NCBI RefSeq assembly: GCF_032854445.1
Contig: NC_088304.1
Coordinates: 11,979,704-12,043,703, forward strand
Origin: Liolophura sinensis
Taxonomy: Eukaryota > Mollusca > Polyplacophora > Chitonida > Chitonidae
Reading direction: 5' to 3'
DNA: 64,000 nt
The position numbers and the translations under genes were made by a program. The notes beneath the pieces are model-generated. The model did no database searches. It saw only the letters and a list, made by a program, of their open reading frames with translations, and was not told the origin of the DNA. Shown in pieces: positions 36,865-48,600 of this stretch (its first letter is position 1; every line of letters starts with the position of its first letter).

Positions 36865-36985
36865 TAAAGGTGTTTTGAGGTTTTGCAGAGAACATGGCAC
36901 GATATTTTATTGGAAAATTGTTAATTTTAGCACCCAAAAAAAATATTTTGTGACATTTATTTGCCTCTAAAACTGGACTTATGTG
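36865..36985 (+). repeat. Unnamed interspersed repeat, downstream of CPD
   Basis: aaaggtgttttgaggttttg ... ttttgtgacatttatttgcc tctaaa. Confidence 0.65.
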
Positions 36986-37504
36986 GGAGAAATTGTTGGT
37001 CTTTTTCTTTGTCTTTGAATGATCAAAAGGAATCTGACACCACCACGCATGCTTCAGCTAATTAAATATGGCCCAGAAATTCGTTGGAATCGGTTTGAAA
37101 TGGCTTTTCAGATGAGGCACGTTTCAGGTGGTTTGTAGGCTACTTTTAAATGTACTGGTATTGCAGTGTTATTTCAGTCAAGAGAGATCTGGTGAACAAT
37201 AGGAGCGTCCTATTGGTAGTCCATGTTGGGAGAATGAGCTCATGTTATTAAAAACTGGCACGTATTGTACTTAAAGCTAGAAGAAAGTGAATAGCCTCTA
37301 TTCCCGGTTTCATGAAGCCCACTTAGCTAAGCACTGAAAGCCTTTGACTATTCATCGACATGCACCATGGCAGCATATGCTCTAGAGATATGAAGTCTAC
37401 TGAACACTAAATACCAGCACTTCACAAAATCGACACCAGTTGTTATATTTTTTTTAGTGATAGGTGTTTTTGTGTTCTTCTAAGACTATCTCGTGCTATA
37501 TTAT

Positions 37505-37930
37505 GTGCAAGCAGCTCTGTGCCGATCTGGTTTCCTGCAGACTGCTCTAGCTGGTTTCCTCCACCGTGCTCTAGCTGATCTCCTGGCCCCCACAGGTGTG
37601 CCTGGTTTTCCCCAGGTTTTGTGATCAAAATCTGGTTTCTTGCAGACTGCTGTACCTGGTTTCCTCCAGCATGCTCTAGTTTTTCTCCTAACCCCTACAG
37701 GAGCACCTGGTTTCACCCAGGTTTTGTTCTGAGGATCTGGTTTCCTCCAGTGTGCTCTAGCTGGTTTCCTCCTGGCCCCCACAGGAGCACCTGCTTTCAC
37801 CCAGGTTTTGTGCTGAGAATCTGGTTTCCAGCAGACTGCTGTACCTGGTTTCCTCCAGCTTCCTCTAGCTCTTCTCCTCCTGGCCCCTACAGGAGCGCCT
37901 GGTTTCCCCCAGGTGTTGTGCTGAGTTTTT
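37505..37930. repeat. Pyrimidine-rich minisatellite (~84-110 bases) downstream of CPD
   Basis: Units with ctggtttcct, ccagcatgctctagctgg and acccaggttttgtgctgag. Stop-free for over 100 codons on both strands because of its composition. Contains repeated tttcctgcag, which resembles a 3' splice site. Confidence 0.85.
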
Positions 37931-38344
37931 GTGATTTCATACAAATGATCCTTTGAATTTCACGTATGATTTAGTGTGAAGTTGCCAATAATGCAAACTT
38001 GCGGCACTATTTTTTTGTGCATAATGTTGTTTTTGTCTTTTTATCGGCGTCTTAACGATGCAGTGCAAATTGTTAAAATTTTTTTAATGAATATAGATAA
38101 TAGTCAGAAATGTGTAAGTACAGGCCTGCAGGTAGGCATGCTAGATTTTACCCAAAGCAGACATTCCTGTATACGTTAAATTACATTAGCTGTTGAAATT
38201 GCAATAAGCATACAGAAATGTGAACCTTTTTACACAAAATAAAAATCATAAAAAAAAAACAGAACATAAAATGTCGGCATTGTGAGACACATCACTGAAT
38301 TCTGTGACAAAACTACTTTTGTGAACTACTTTTGTAAATCTCTG

Positions 38345-38475
38345 AACCTGCGGATGGCAGTGGGTTTTCCCCGGGCAATGTCTGGTTTCCTCCCACCATA
38401 ATGCTGGCCGCCGTCGTATAAGTGAAATATTTATGAGTACGCCGTAAAACACCAATCAAATAAATAAATAAATCT
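38345..38475 (+). mobile_element. SINE family A, body and tail
   Basis: cctgcggatggcagtgggtt to (AAAT)n. Confidence 0.88.
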
Positions 38476-39789
38476 TCATTCTAATGATCAGAAGCAAATG
38501 AAATCAGATACTGTAATTACATGGTGGGCTATACAGGCCAGAGAGAGAGAGGGGACATAAATTACTTGCTTGTAATTAGTGTGTTATTAATTAACATTGT
38601 TAATGTACAAATCGTTATGTTCCAGGTAAGATTTTACATTTCCGATCAGCCAGTCCTATATGTACGGCATCTATACATGTCGCAAAATATGTGTTCAAAT
38701 GAAAATATATACATGTAAATGAATAGAATACTTAATACTATGGTTTAAGACACATTGGTGACAGAATAAGAATAAGGTTGTAAGAATATAACTGAGCTCA
38801 TAATTTTGTGTCGTGTTGATCAGGGCAGGTTTGTTTATAGATGTACAGTGGTTAACACGCAGTTTTTTGCGACTACATGTGGTTAAACAAGAGAAAGGGC
38901 ATTTTCAGGTTTTGCATTAAAACTAAAGTTATAAACGTTATATATGCCATGATATGTCGTAAGCCTCCTGGGAAATAAATTAATAACTATTCACATTTTA
39001 ATCATTGTAAAAAGCATAAAAGAATCATGAAAACAGCATTTGAAATCTACATGAATCAACCTTTTAGAGGATACATACTTCATTTATAGGTGGTCACTTC
39101 TTTCAAGTCAAAATGGACTTAAACTACCAATCAAACAAATCAATACAATATACAGTGTACATGTATGCGCAACCTGTGCTGCTATATCGCAATATACATA
39201 AAGATAAATTTTCATATATGCAGATATTTATATGGTGTATTGTGAAATTACCATTATTTTTGTATCCTTGTTTAGTGTCTCGTGTATCCCCAGAGTGTTC
39301 CAGATATTTTCGTATCAGCGCGTTATATATTCAAGGCAAAATAAGACGGTCAGCCACGTCTGTTTATGCATGTTCCAGTACTTGTTAAGATAAGAGTTTT
39401 ATCGAGTGTACTAATTGTGTTTATGTTCTCAATGATGTACATGTATGTATAACGTTTTTCTCACTAGAGTACTGATTACCAGAGCATGTCAGTCTTTACT
39501 TCGGTGTTTACATCAAAGATGATAATTACGTTAGGACACCATAGCATGATTTTATCATCCTCTTGTGAAATAAGACTGATCAGGATCACTAACTCTTGGA
39601 AAAAATAAATGGAAATCTCTTGAATTGCTGTGTGTATCCATTTTTAATCCAAATAGTGCTATTCCAACCATGGAGGTGTAATTACATTTACCTTCCCCCC
39701 CCCCCCCCCCATTGTATATCTTCAATCTGGTGAGATATTATTCACACTGTTAATATATCTGCGACTGCTGGGGCAACCATTTCCCCAGT

Positions 39790-39935
39790 CTTATTTATTT
39801 GATTAGCGTTTTACACTGTACTCAAGAATATTTCACTTACATGTATACAACGGCGGCCAGCATTATGGTGGGAGGAAATTGGGCAGTGCCAGGGGAAACG
39901 CATGACCATCTGCAGGTTGAAGCCAGACTTTCCCT
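39790..39935 (-). mobile_element. SINE family A, body and tail
   Basis: gattagcgttttacactgta to acgcatgaccatctgcaggt. Confidence 0.85.
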
Positions 39936-40604
39936 AGTTTTCTCATCTTTGCAGTAACTTATGTAGTACTTGAAGAGCACGCTGATGTTTTATAACCCTG
40001 TCAGATTTGACATACTGTTCTGAATATTTATCGCTTCAGGTTTAACGCCATACTCGAAAATACTTGTTTTATTGGTGGAGGAACTCATTATTAAGTGCCC
40101 AAGTCAAACTAATGGAATTTATCAAAAACTTGTAACTGTCAAACTTCCCAACTACAGATTTATGCTAAGATTAAAACCCAAAACTGACTTCTCATATTCA
40201 ACATGGCATTTAAGGGAGGCATCACTGGGAACATACACACAAGGAGAATGTTTAGAAGAAATGAAAAACTGTTGAAAGTGGCAATGAACCCTAAGCAAGC
40301 AAACACACCACCACAATCCTAGCATGCTGAAGACCCTGTATATGACACCCTTCATGACTTTGGGCTGATCAGTGCTTTAACATGTTTTCCTCTGATGTTC
40401 TGAATGCAAAAAACAAAATTAGGAAACCACGACAAACTTTCATTTGTATATTTCTCCTGAAATGTTATTAGGTATCTGACATTTTTGGATAGAGACTGCA
40501 ATCTGCTCATTAGATATGAAAGCTCTATATCTAACAAGCTAACAGGGTCTCAAAAGATGTTAGAACAAAGTGACCTTTAGTGGTGGCTTAATTGGTTTTT
40601 TTTG

Positions 40605-40935
40605 ACTTCTTCAATGGCCATATTCAAGAATTTTTGATATATTCAGTCTTTTGAGTGGAGGGAAATAGATTGCCTGGCAGAAACTGTCAACCTTTGGCAA
40701 GTTACCAACGCACCTTTCCATGTGATGAATGTTTTTGGCGAAAAGACATGTGCTTTTCAATGACGTTAGACTGTGCAAGCAGTGAAACGAGCGAGATGAA
40801 CCCGTTATTGTCACCTTAGGCCCACAAGCAGTGAAACTAAATGCAGGAGTCTACAAATTCCCTGTCAAAGGATGGTTTTGAACCCACAATTTATGCGTCC
40901 CAGCAACTGACAGACAAGCACCTCTAACCACTAGA
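40605..40935 (-). mobile_element. SINE family C
   Basis: ccatattcaagaatttttga, aacctttggcaagttacc, and a tRNA-like end ttttgaacccacaatttatg...ctaaccactagaccagga. Confidence 0.6.
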
Positions 40936-41221
40936 CCAGGACCTGCTCCATTTGTGGTGTGACGCTGCTGCTGTCAGTCCGTGAAATTTAATGTGTGTCA
41001 ATATGTAAATGTACAATAACAGTTATTATTTAAAATTACATCAAACATCCGGATTATGTTTTCCACTGGCTTCTCAGTGTTGCACAGTTTTTGTACTCCA
41101 AAGGGTTAGCCAGATATGCATTACAGGGGCTCAAAGCATGGCCTGTAACAAGCAGCTGGGTACATAATGTCATAAACATAGGCATGGAGACTGTTATGTC
41201 ATGTAAACAAGAAAAGTTAAT

Positions 41222-41452
41222 ATTTTAGATTGGTGTTTTACGCCGTACTCAAGAATATTTCACGTATACGACGGCGGCCAGCATTATGGTGGGGGGAAAC
41301 CGAGTACAGCCCGGGGGAAACCCACGACCATCCGCAGGTTGCTGGCAGACCTTCCCAAATAAGGCCGGAGAGGAAGCCAGCATGAGCTGGACTTGAACTC
41401 ACAACGACCACATTGGTGAGAGGCTCCTGGGTCATTATGCTGCGCTAGCACA
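41222..41452 (-). mobile_element. SINE family A, full length
   Basis: gattggtgttttacgccgta through gaggctcctgggtcattatg. Confidence 0.92.
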
Positions 41453-41484
41453 AGGAGATAGACTCCTCATACGACGCATATAGT

Positions 41485-41757
41485 CTATACTATGTGCGAG
41501 TGAATGAGTGGTTGGGGTTTAACGTCATACTTAACAATTTTTCAGTCATATGACGACGAAGGAATCCTTAGAGTGCATGTCCTTGTTGCAGGACGGATTT
41601 CCACTGCTCTTTTATCTAGTGCTGCTTCACTGAGACGCCTTACTGAAGGCAAGTAAGCCAGCCAGCCAGCCAGCCAGCCAGAGCAATTATACTGATACCG
41701 GTCAACCAGTCGTTGCAAAATATCCCCTTCATGCTGAACGCCAAGCAACGAAGTTAC
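41485..41757 (-). mobile_element. SINE family B, 5'-truncated
   Basis: gtttaacgtcatacttaaca, tcagtcatatgacgacgaag and ccttcatgctgaacgccaag. Confidence 0.85.
41658..41682. repeat. (CCAG)n microsatellite
   Basis: Six or so gccagccag units inside a SINE copy. Confidence 0.85.
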
Positions 41758-42580
41758 AACTTCCTCTTTTAAGAAGCCTGTGTTGAAGTAACCCTACCGT
41801 CCCATATGACGGCCCCATGTATAACATGGTATAAGGGACATCACTATATACTACTGATCACTATCGTATGAAAAATGAACAGGACGGCTGGTCAGAATAA
41901 AATCATAAATCTCTCTTAAGTACATCTTTATGCGTAATTTTTTTCCCCAAAGACAATCATGATGATCATATGGCACAAATATGTCCCATATACTGCAAAC
42001 TCATTGAGCAAGATCATTCGAATGTAGAAAAATTATGACCACAGAAAAACAAGCTAAAGCTTAAAAAAAAAAAAAGCATATAAAATTGTAAGCTAAGTAA
42101 CAGCATTTGACTTTTTTTTTACTTGGCATTTTTTCACCAGATAAATACTTCATTTCATCTGCTTAATACTGTGAATATAAGAAATAGCTAAAAGCAAAAG
42201 ATCTGATGCCTAATGATGATATACGTGTAATGTGAAGGAATGAGTGTAAAAATGAGATGCATAAAACACGTCCTGATAAACGCCAGAGCCATGGCATCTC
42301 ATTAACACTGCCACGCAGATTTCAATTCTTAGTACCATAGTTCAGCCTACATGAAGTGTACTTACATAAGTAAAGCGTGGTCAAATATCAAACACATACT
42401 ACCTAAGAAAGATAATGAAGTCACTTATAAATACATTTGGTCAGTTTGGTAGCACTATACTAGGATTTCTGAGGCCTTCTCACAGGAGAAAGAATGTGCA
42501 TTATTAGAGGTACAAAGATTGGACAGCTGTCCACTCATCACAGTGGAGACAGGAGAGGTCCATAGGAAGGGAGGTAACTG

Positions 42581-42658
42581 TCAGAGATTGATGCTGGCTA
42601 CGTTTGCTGGCAACTCCTGAGTGCTCACTCTAAACGTTCCAATAGACTGGATGGATTC
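42581..42658 (-). CDS. DGCR8: DGCR8 exon 16: C-terminus and stop
   Basis: Residues 627-651, [11 protein letters not shown].. ending ASINL, then TGA at 42583-42581. The acceptor is tatttgtttcag. Placed by phase and the strong acceptor; this tail is not conserved. Confidence 0.8.
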   Translation of the reverse strand, partial: ESIQSIGTFRVSTQELPANVASINL

Positions 42659-45600
42659 CTGAAACAAATACATTTGTATCCATTTTATTTTTGTGAAAAT
42701 GTCAGCATTTTTCTAAATGAGTGCTTAAGGAGACTACAATGTATCTTTTTTGCATGCATGTAACTACTATGTAGCCAGATTTTCACCATAAAACCAAAAG
42801 CATGAATGACCAGGTAAAATCAGAGAATTTATACCCAATGCTATAAAATATGCTAAATTTGTGCAAGAATCTGGTTGGGTTTTGAACGTGATCTATGACA
42901 CGAATAAAAAATGATCCTTCACACAAAATTTTATCCAAGTAGAATGAAATTTGGAGGAGTTATTGCATGGAAACCTAAGCATCAAAGGACAGACAGAAAG
43001 ACCAAAATTACATACATGTACTGTATGTATTTATTTATTTATTTGATTGGTGTTTTATGCCATACTCAAAAATGTTTTACTTATACGACGGCAGCCAGCA
43101 TTATTGTGGGAGGAAACCGAGCAGAGCCCGGGGAAAACACACGACCATCTGCAGACCTTCCCACATACGGCTGCAGATGAAGCAAGCATGATCTGGACTT
43201 GAACTCACAGCAACTGCATTGGTGAGAGACTCCTGGGTCATTACGCTGCACTGGCGCGCTAACCAACTGAGCCAGTGATCAAGATTTACACAGCTTGACT
43301 AACTTTACACGCTTCCAGAGTCCACATGTCCATAGCTAAAGAAACACTAGACAGATATATTTGCCTTTTAAGGACAAACTTTTCTGTCAGCGAAATACCT
43401 TCACAATATTCGCAGCACAGTTGCAGACACACTCTGTGGATTTTCCTGTCTGTCTCTGTCAGTGATGTTTGTCATGTGAGCTAGTAGATCATGTGACACA
43501 AACAAAATGGCAACATAATTCAGCACTGTTTGATTGGTCAATCGAATGTCTCGAGCACAAAAAAAGCGCTGGAGCGGGCATACTACACAGACAGTGGAAC
43601 CACCAGGGACTATTTTTTCCCTGGTATACATATCTGACATGTTTGATACAGGTGAATTTTGCAGGTGGACAAGATTGGCTGAGCAATACGCCGTTGCTGG
43701 TGCAGACACAAATTTATGAGCCAAAAAAATCTGCCTCTTGTGTTCTCGGCTTACGACAAATACCTACCCTCTGCTGCTGTAATTTTGTCATCTCCACTTT
43801 TAACTTGTCCAGTACAGCTGTATTAGGCCGGTTAGCTTTGGCATTCACCTGTAGATGAGTGATGCTTTGTTCTTCTTGCTGCAATTACAATCAGAAATCA
43901 GTATTTCAAAACATTCCACAGTTTCAGATTACATTTATTTAGTTGGTTTGTTTCTCATACCGGAGACTTTGGAGGAAAAATACTGTCTGTCATCATACAA
44001 GTGGAAAATTTTTAAATGGGGCATTAAGGAAAATGAGCAAGAGATTTTACTGCAAGAAATCGATCCTGCACCTTGTGTGTTCCAGCGATTAAAAAGCAAT
44101 GACATTCACTCATTATTTCTTAACCCTTTATCCAAGTGCAAGTCTGAATGAAATTTTTGCTTTTACAATTCTGATGAAGGACAAAGTCCCTTTAGTATAA
44201 CCAATATAAAAACTAATATAAAAACCGGCTACAAACCTTTTTCTCCCTGATAGCATTACAACTTCCCCTGCCATAAAGCCTCAACAAAGACCCCCAGCTC
44301 TGTACATGAGGATGTAACAACTGTAACACAAGATATGGGTGACACATTTCAATGTGAACAATACACCTGACAACAAGGACCCCCAGCTCTGTACATGCGG
44401 ATGTAACAACTGTAACACAAGAGACAGGTGACACATTTCAATGTGAACAATACACCTGACAACACAGACCCCCAGCTCTGTACATGAGAATGTAACAACT
44501 GTAATACAAGATACAGGTGACACATTTCAATGCAAACAACACACCTGACAACACGGACCCCCAGCTCCGTACATGAGAATGTAACAACTGTAATACAAGA
44601 TACAGGTGACACATTTCAATGCAAACAACACACCTGACAACACGGACCCCCAGCCCCGTACATGCGGATGTAACAACTGTAATACAAGATACAGGTGACA
44701 CATTTCAATGCAAACAACACACCTGACAACACGGACCCCCAGCTCTGTACATGCGGATGTAACAACTGTAATACAAGATATGGGTGACACATTTCAATGT
44801 GAACAATACACCTGACAACACAGACCCCCAGCTCTGTACATGCGGATGTAACAACTGTAATACAAGATATGGGTGACACATTTCAATGTGAACAATACAC
44901 CTGACAACACGGACCCCCAGCTCTGTACATGTGGATGTAACAACTGTAATACAAGATACAGGTGACACATTTCAATGTGAACAATACACCTGACAACAAG
45001 GACCCCCAGCTCTGTAAGATATACATGTATGTGCACGAGTCCACAAAGCACATATATGTATTACAATAAACTTTGAACATACATGCACATGCGCTCTTGT
45101 TTATTTACCTGTGCATAAACATGCTCAAAAATCTTCAGCACGTGTAAATATGTCTTTATCACCTGGAAAGCCAGAGGCATGTTTTACATGTAATCTCTCG
45201 AAAATGACTGACAGCTTAGTTTTCCATGCAGCACTGAGTACTCACCTGTAGAATGGCCTGGGCAGCAGACTGTTTGCCTTCTCTCTTGTTCTTACATACA
45301 ACCTGCAACAACAACAACAGTTTCTCATTTAGGCCGAGTTCTTGGTCGGTGTTTTAAGTAATGTACTTCACACAGAGTTTAAGGACTGGTGAGAGAAAAT
45401 GAAAATATCATGCAGTAAATCATTTGATGTTTGTTTATTTGTTTGATTGGTGTTACCCTATTTCTTCTAAATTTTGGGACACCTGGTCTGCTCATTTTAG
45501 TCCATATGTATGTAATTTGAGCAGAAATATTGAGTTTCCCTTTTCTCAAATGGTTAGATTTAATGAACATACTCATATCTTTACTTTTCCAAGAGGCAAA

Positions 45601-48600
45601 TGAAATATTCTACTCTCAACACTCTCCCAAATTTTAGAAGAATAAAAGGGTGATAAATGTTTTGTTTCAACCTTTCCTTGTAACAGACTGCTGACATGTT
45701 CTGGCCTCACTGGATCACTATGCTAAGTGACACAGCTGCTCAGACTGGTATTATACAACGACAACATCAGTATACTGCTGGCTCACTGAACACCATGCCG
45801 CAGACACCAGACATGGTAACTAACCCATTCACACTGACACAGGTGCTCAGACTAGTATTATACGATGACAACATCAGAATACTGCTGGCTCACTGAACAC
45901 CACGCTGGTGACACCAGACATGGTAACCCACCCATTTATAGTACATTTTTTGGTATATTGACACTGGTGCTCAGGCTGGTCCAATGCAATGACTACATCA
46001 GTATAGTGCTGCAGCACTGCAACACCATGCTGAAGATACCAGACATGATATCCCACCCAGTTCTAGTCACCCAGTACTTGTGTAGGGTCTACCTTTTGCT
46101 CACATGACTACACTGAAAACAGGAAACAGCTAAAATACTTACTTTAGCTTCATGTTTTCCCACAGACATCAAGAACTCATTTCTCTGGTGTTTTAAAGGC
46201 TTCATCTCCATTTTACACTGAGTGTCCCCCATTCCATAATTTCTGAAAGAGACATTGTCACTGTTCAACACATTGTACCGTGTTATAAACTGTCACTTTA
46301 TTCCTTCTTCATTAATATTAAGCCAAAGAAAGGAAAAAATGCCACCTATTGAGACAATCAAGTAATGTTTCCAAATTTTCTGGCAAAAATCACAACCATT
46401 TTGCTTTTTGATTAAATGGATGAATGATTATGGCTTAACAACGCATCAGCAATATTGCACCCATACTGTGGATGGAAAAAGTTAAAAAAAAAAGACAGTA
46501 GATGGTTACTGATGCGATAATAAGAAAATTAAAAAGCAAACAAAATAGACTGACATTTTTTTTAAACCAGTTGAAATAAAAGAAATGTTTGGGAAAGGTA
46601 AAAAAACAATTCATGTGTTTAAAATATATGATCAAAAACAATGTTTATAGATATATAATCTAGAGAAATGTGCATAGAAATGTAGAAGAGGAATATTTCA
46701 ACAGAAGGCCTATTAACTTGAAATACTTAACAACATCGCCAGGGATGATTTGAAATATGCTAAACACAGCGTTAACTGTACAGCCCTTGCAGAACATAAG
46801 TATGTGCATGTACAATTAAAGACGCACATTATAAGAAGCAATTAAAGCCTATTAAAGCAAATTTTACCTTTTGAGACACTCTTGGAGTATCTGGTAGGGA
46901 CTTGGCTGGCCAGCCTTGGAGCATAGCTCATAAATACGAGGGTCTTCTATCTTAATTTCATCAAAAAACTGAAAAGAGAAACAACTATTCAGTATCACCA
47001 GTGTATACATACAGTGCTTTTGTTGGATAAAACATGTGCAGAAGTTCCGTGCCACTTTTTCAGGGCATATGAAAACAATGATCACACTTGTGGACAGTGT
47101 TTACATTTTAATAACCCTGTACCTGACCTTCTGGAAATACAACTCTTCTCATTGATATTTATCAACATGTCAAAAATTTCCGCGAGAAACTGAAAAGAAA
47201 GGGCATCAGACTCGCTTCTTTCATTGTAAAAATCAAAAGAAACTGGTCAGGTATTGGTCTTACATGTCTGATCTGATTACTTTATGGCAAAAGAAATTTA
47301 CACCATGAGTCTGACACCGGTGTTTTGAGGCTTGTTTGGAAAGTATAAAGATTTATTTATTTATTTGATTGGTGTTTTACGCCATACACAGGAATATTTA
47401 ACTTATACGACGGCAGCCAGCATTATGGTAGGTGGAAACCGGGCTGAGCCCGGGGGGAAACCCATGACAATCCGCAGGTTGCTAGCATACCTTCCCACGT
47501 ACGGCCGAAGAGGAAGCCAGCATGAGCTGGGTTTCAACTCATAGCAACCGCATTGGGGAAAGACTGCTGGGTCATCACGCTGCGCTAGCGCACTAACCAC
47601 CTCAGCCACGGAGGCCTCGAAGGTATAAAGATGATTTCCTCCTTAAAAGATATAAGTTTATGCATCTTGGGTAATATTTTATGAAACTCATGTGCTTCTA
47701 AAGATGCCCTTTGTTGGGCAAATGTTTTGGTCACTTACCATATTTGTCTATAATGACACCCTGAAGAATATTTCACTTCTAACACGTAGTAGTATTTTTT
47801 TTTTTTTTTTTTGGATTGGTGTTTTACGCCGTACTCAAGAATATTTCACTTATACGACGGCGGCCAGCATTATGGTGGGTGGAAACCGGGCACAGCCCGC
47901 GGAAAACCCAGAACCATCCGCAGGTTGCTGGCAGACCTTCCCACGTATGGCCGGAGAGGAAGCCATCATGAGCTGGTCTTGAACTCACAGTGACCGCATT
48001 GGTGAGAGGCTTCTGGGTCACTACGCTGCGCTAGCGCGCTAACCGATTGAGCCAAGGAGGCCCCTACGTAGTAGTAGTTAGTGGAGGACATATATTCTTG
48101 GGGTTTTACGTCTTACTTCACACTTTTTCAGTCTTGTGACGACAAGGGGGTCATATGACCGAAGTGTCATGACAGAGACACCAGACATGCCATGTCAACA
48201 AGTCACATATACTGACAGTGGCCCAATTGTCATGACAGAGACACCAGACATGACATGTCAACGAGTCACATATACTGACAGTGGCCCAAGTGTCATGACA
48301 GAGACACCAGACATGACATGTCAATGAGTCACATATACTGACAGTGGCCCAAGTGTCATGACAGAGACACCAGACATGACATGTCAACGAGTCACATATA
48401 CTGACAGTGGCCCAAGTGTCATGACAGAGACCCTTGACATGACAAGTCAACGAGTCATATATACTGACAATGGCCCAAGTGTCATGACAGAGACATCAGA
48501 CATGACATGTCAACGAGTCACATATACTGACAGTGGCCCAAGTGTCATGACAGAGACACCAGACATGACATGTCAACGAGTCCCGTATACTGACAGTGGC

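Larger units (their letters stand above)
36423..42580. other. Region between the two convergent genes
   Basis: No catalytic-domain motif of a third carboxypeptidase domain and no other recognised protein. Holds the CPD 3' end, the 37505-37930 minisatellite, SINEs and the DGCR8 3' UTR. Weak transmembrane-like exon candidates are at 37976-38116 and 38537-38625. Confidence 0.6.

Noticed and set aside
37501-37956. Proline/tryptophan-rich and lysine-rich open frames of 147 and 111 codons on opposite strands
   Set aside because: Both arise from the pyrimidine-rich tandem repeat and mirror each other; no homology recognised.
40072-40275. 67-codon plus-strand frame that might be a CPD tail exon
   Set aside because: No transmembrane segment, no matching splice phase, no family resemblance.
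43855-44151. 98-codon plus-strand frame
   Set aside because: Antisense to DGCR8 exon 15 and intron; no motif and no splice logic.
44213-45080. Series of overlapping 80-87-codon minus-strand frames spaced 89 bases apart
   Set aside because: Each is the same repeat unit read in successive frames. Only the LLHPHV part of the lowest-coordinate copy is real coding sequence (DGCR8 exon 14).
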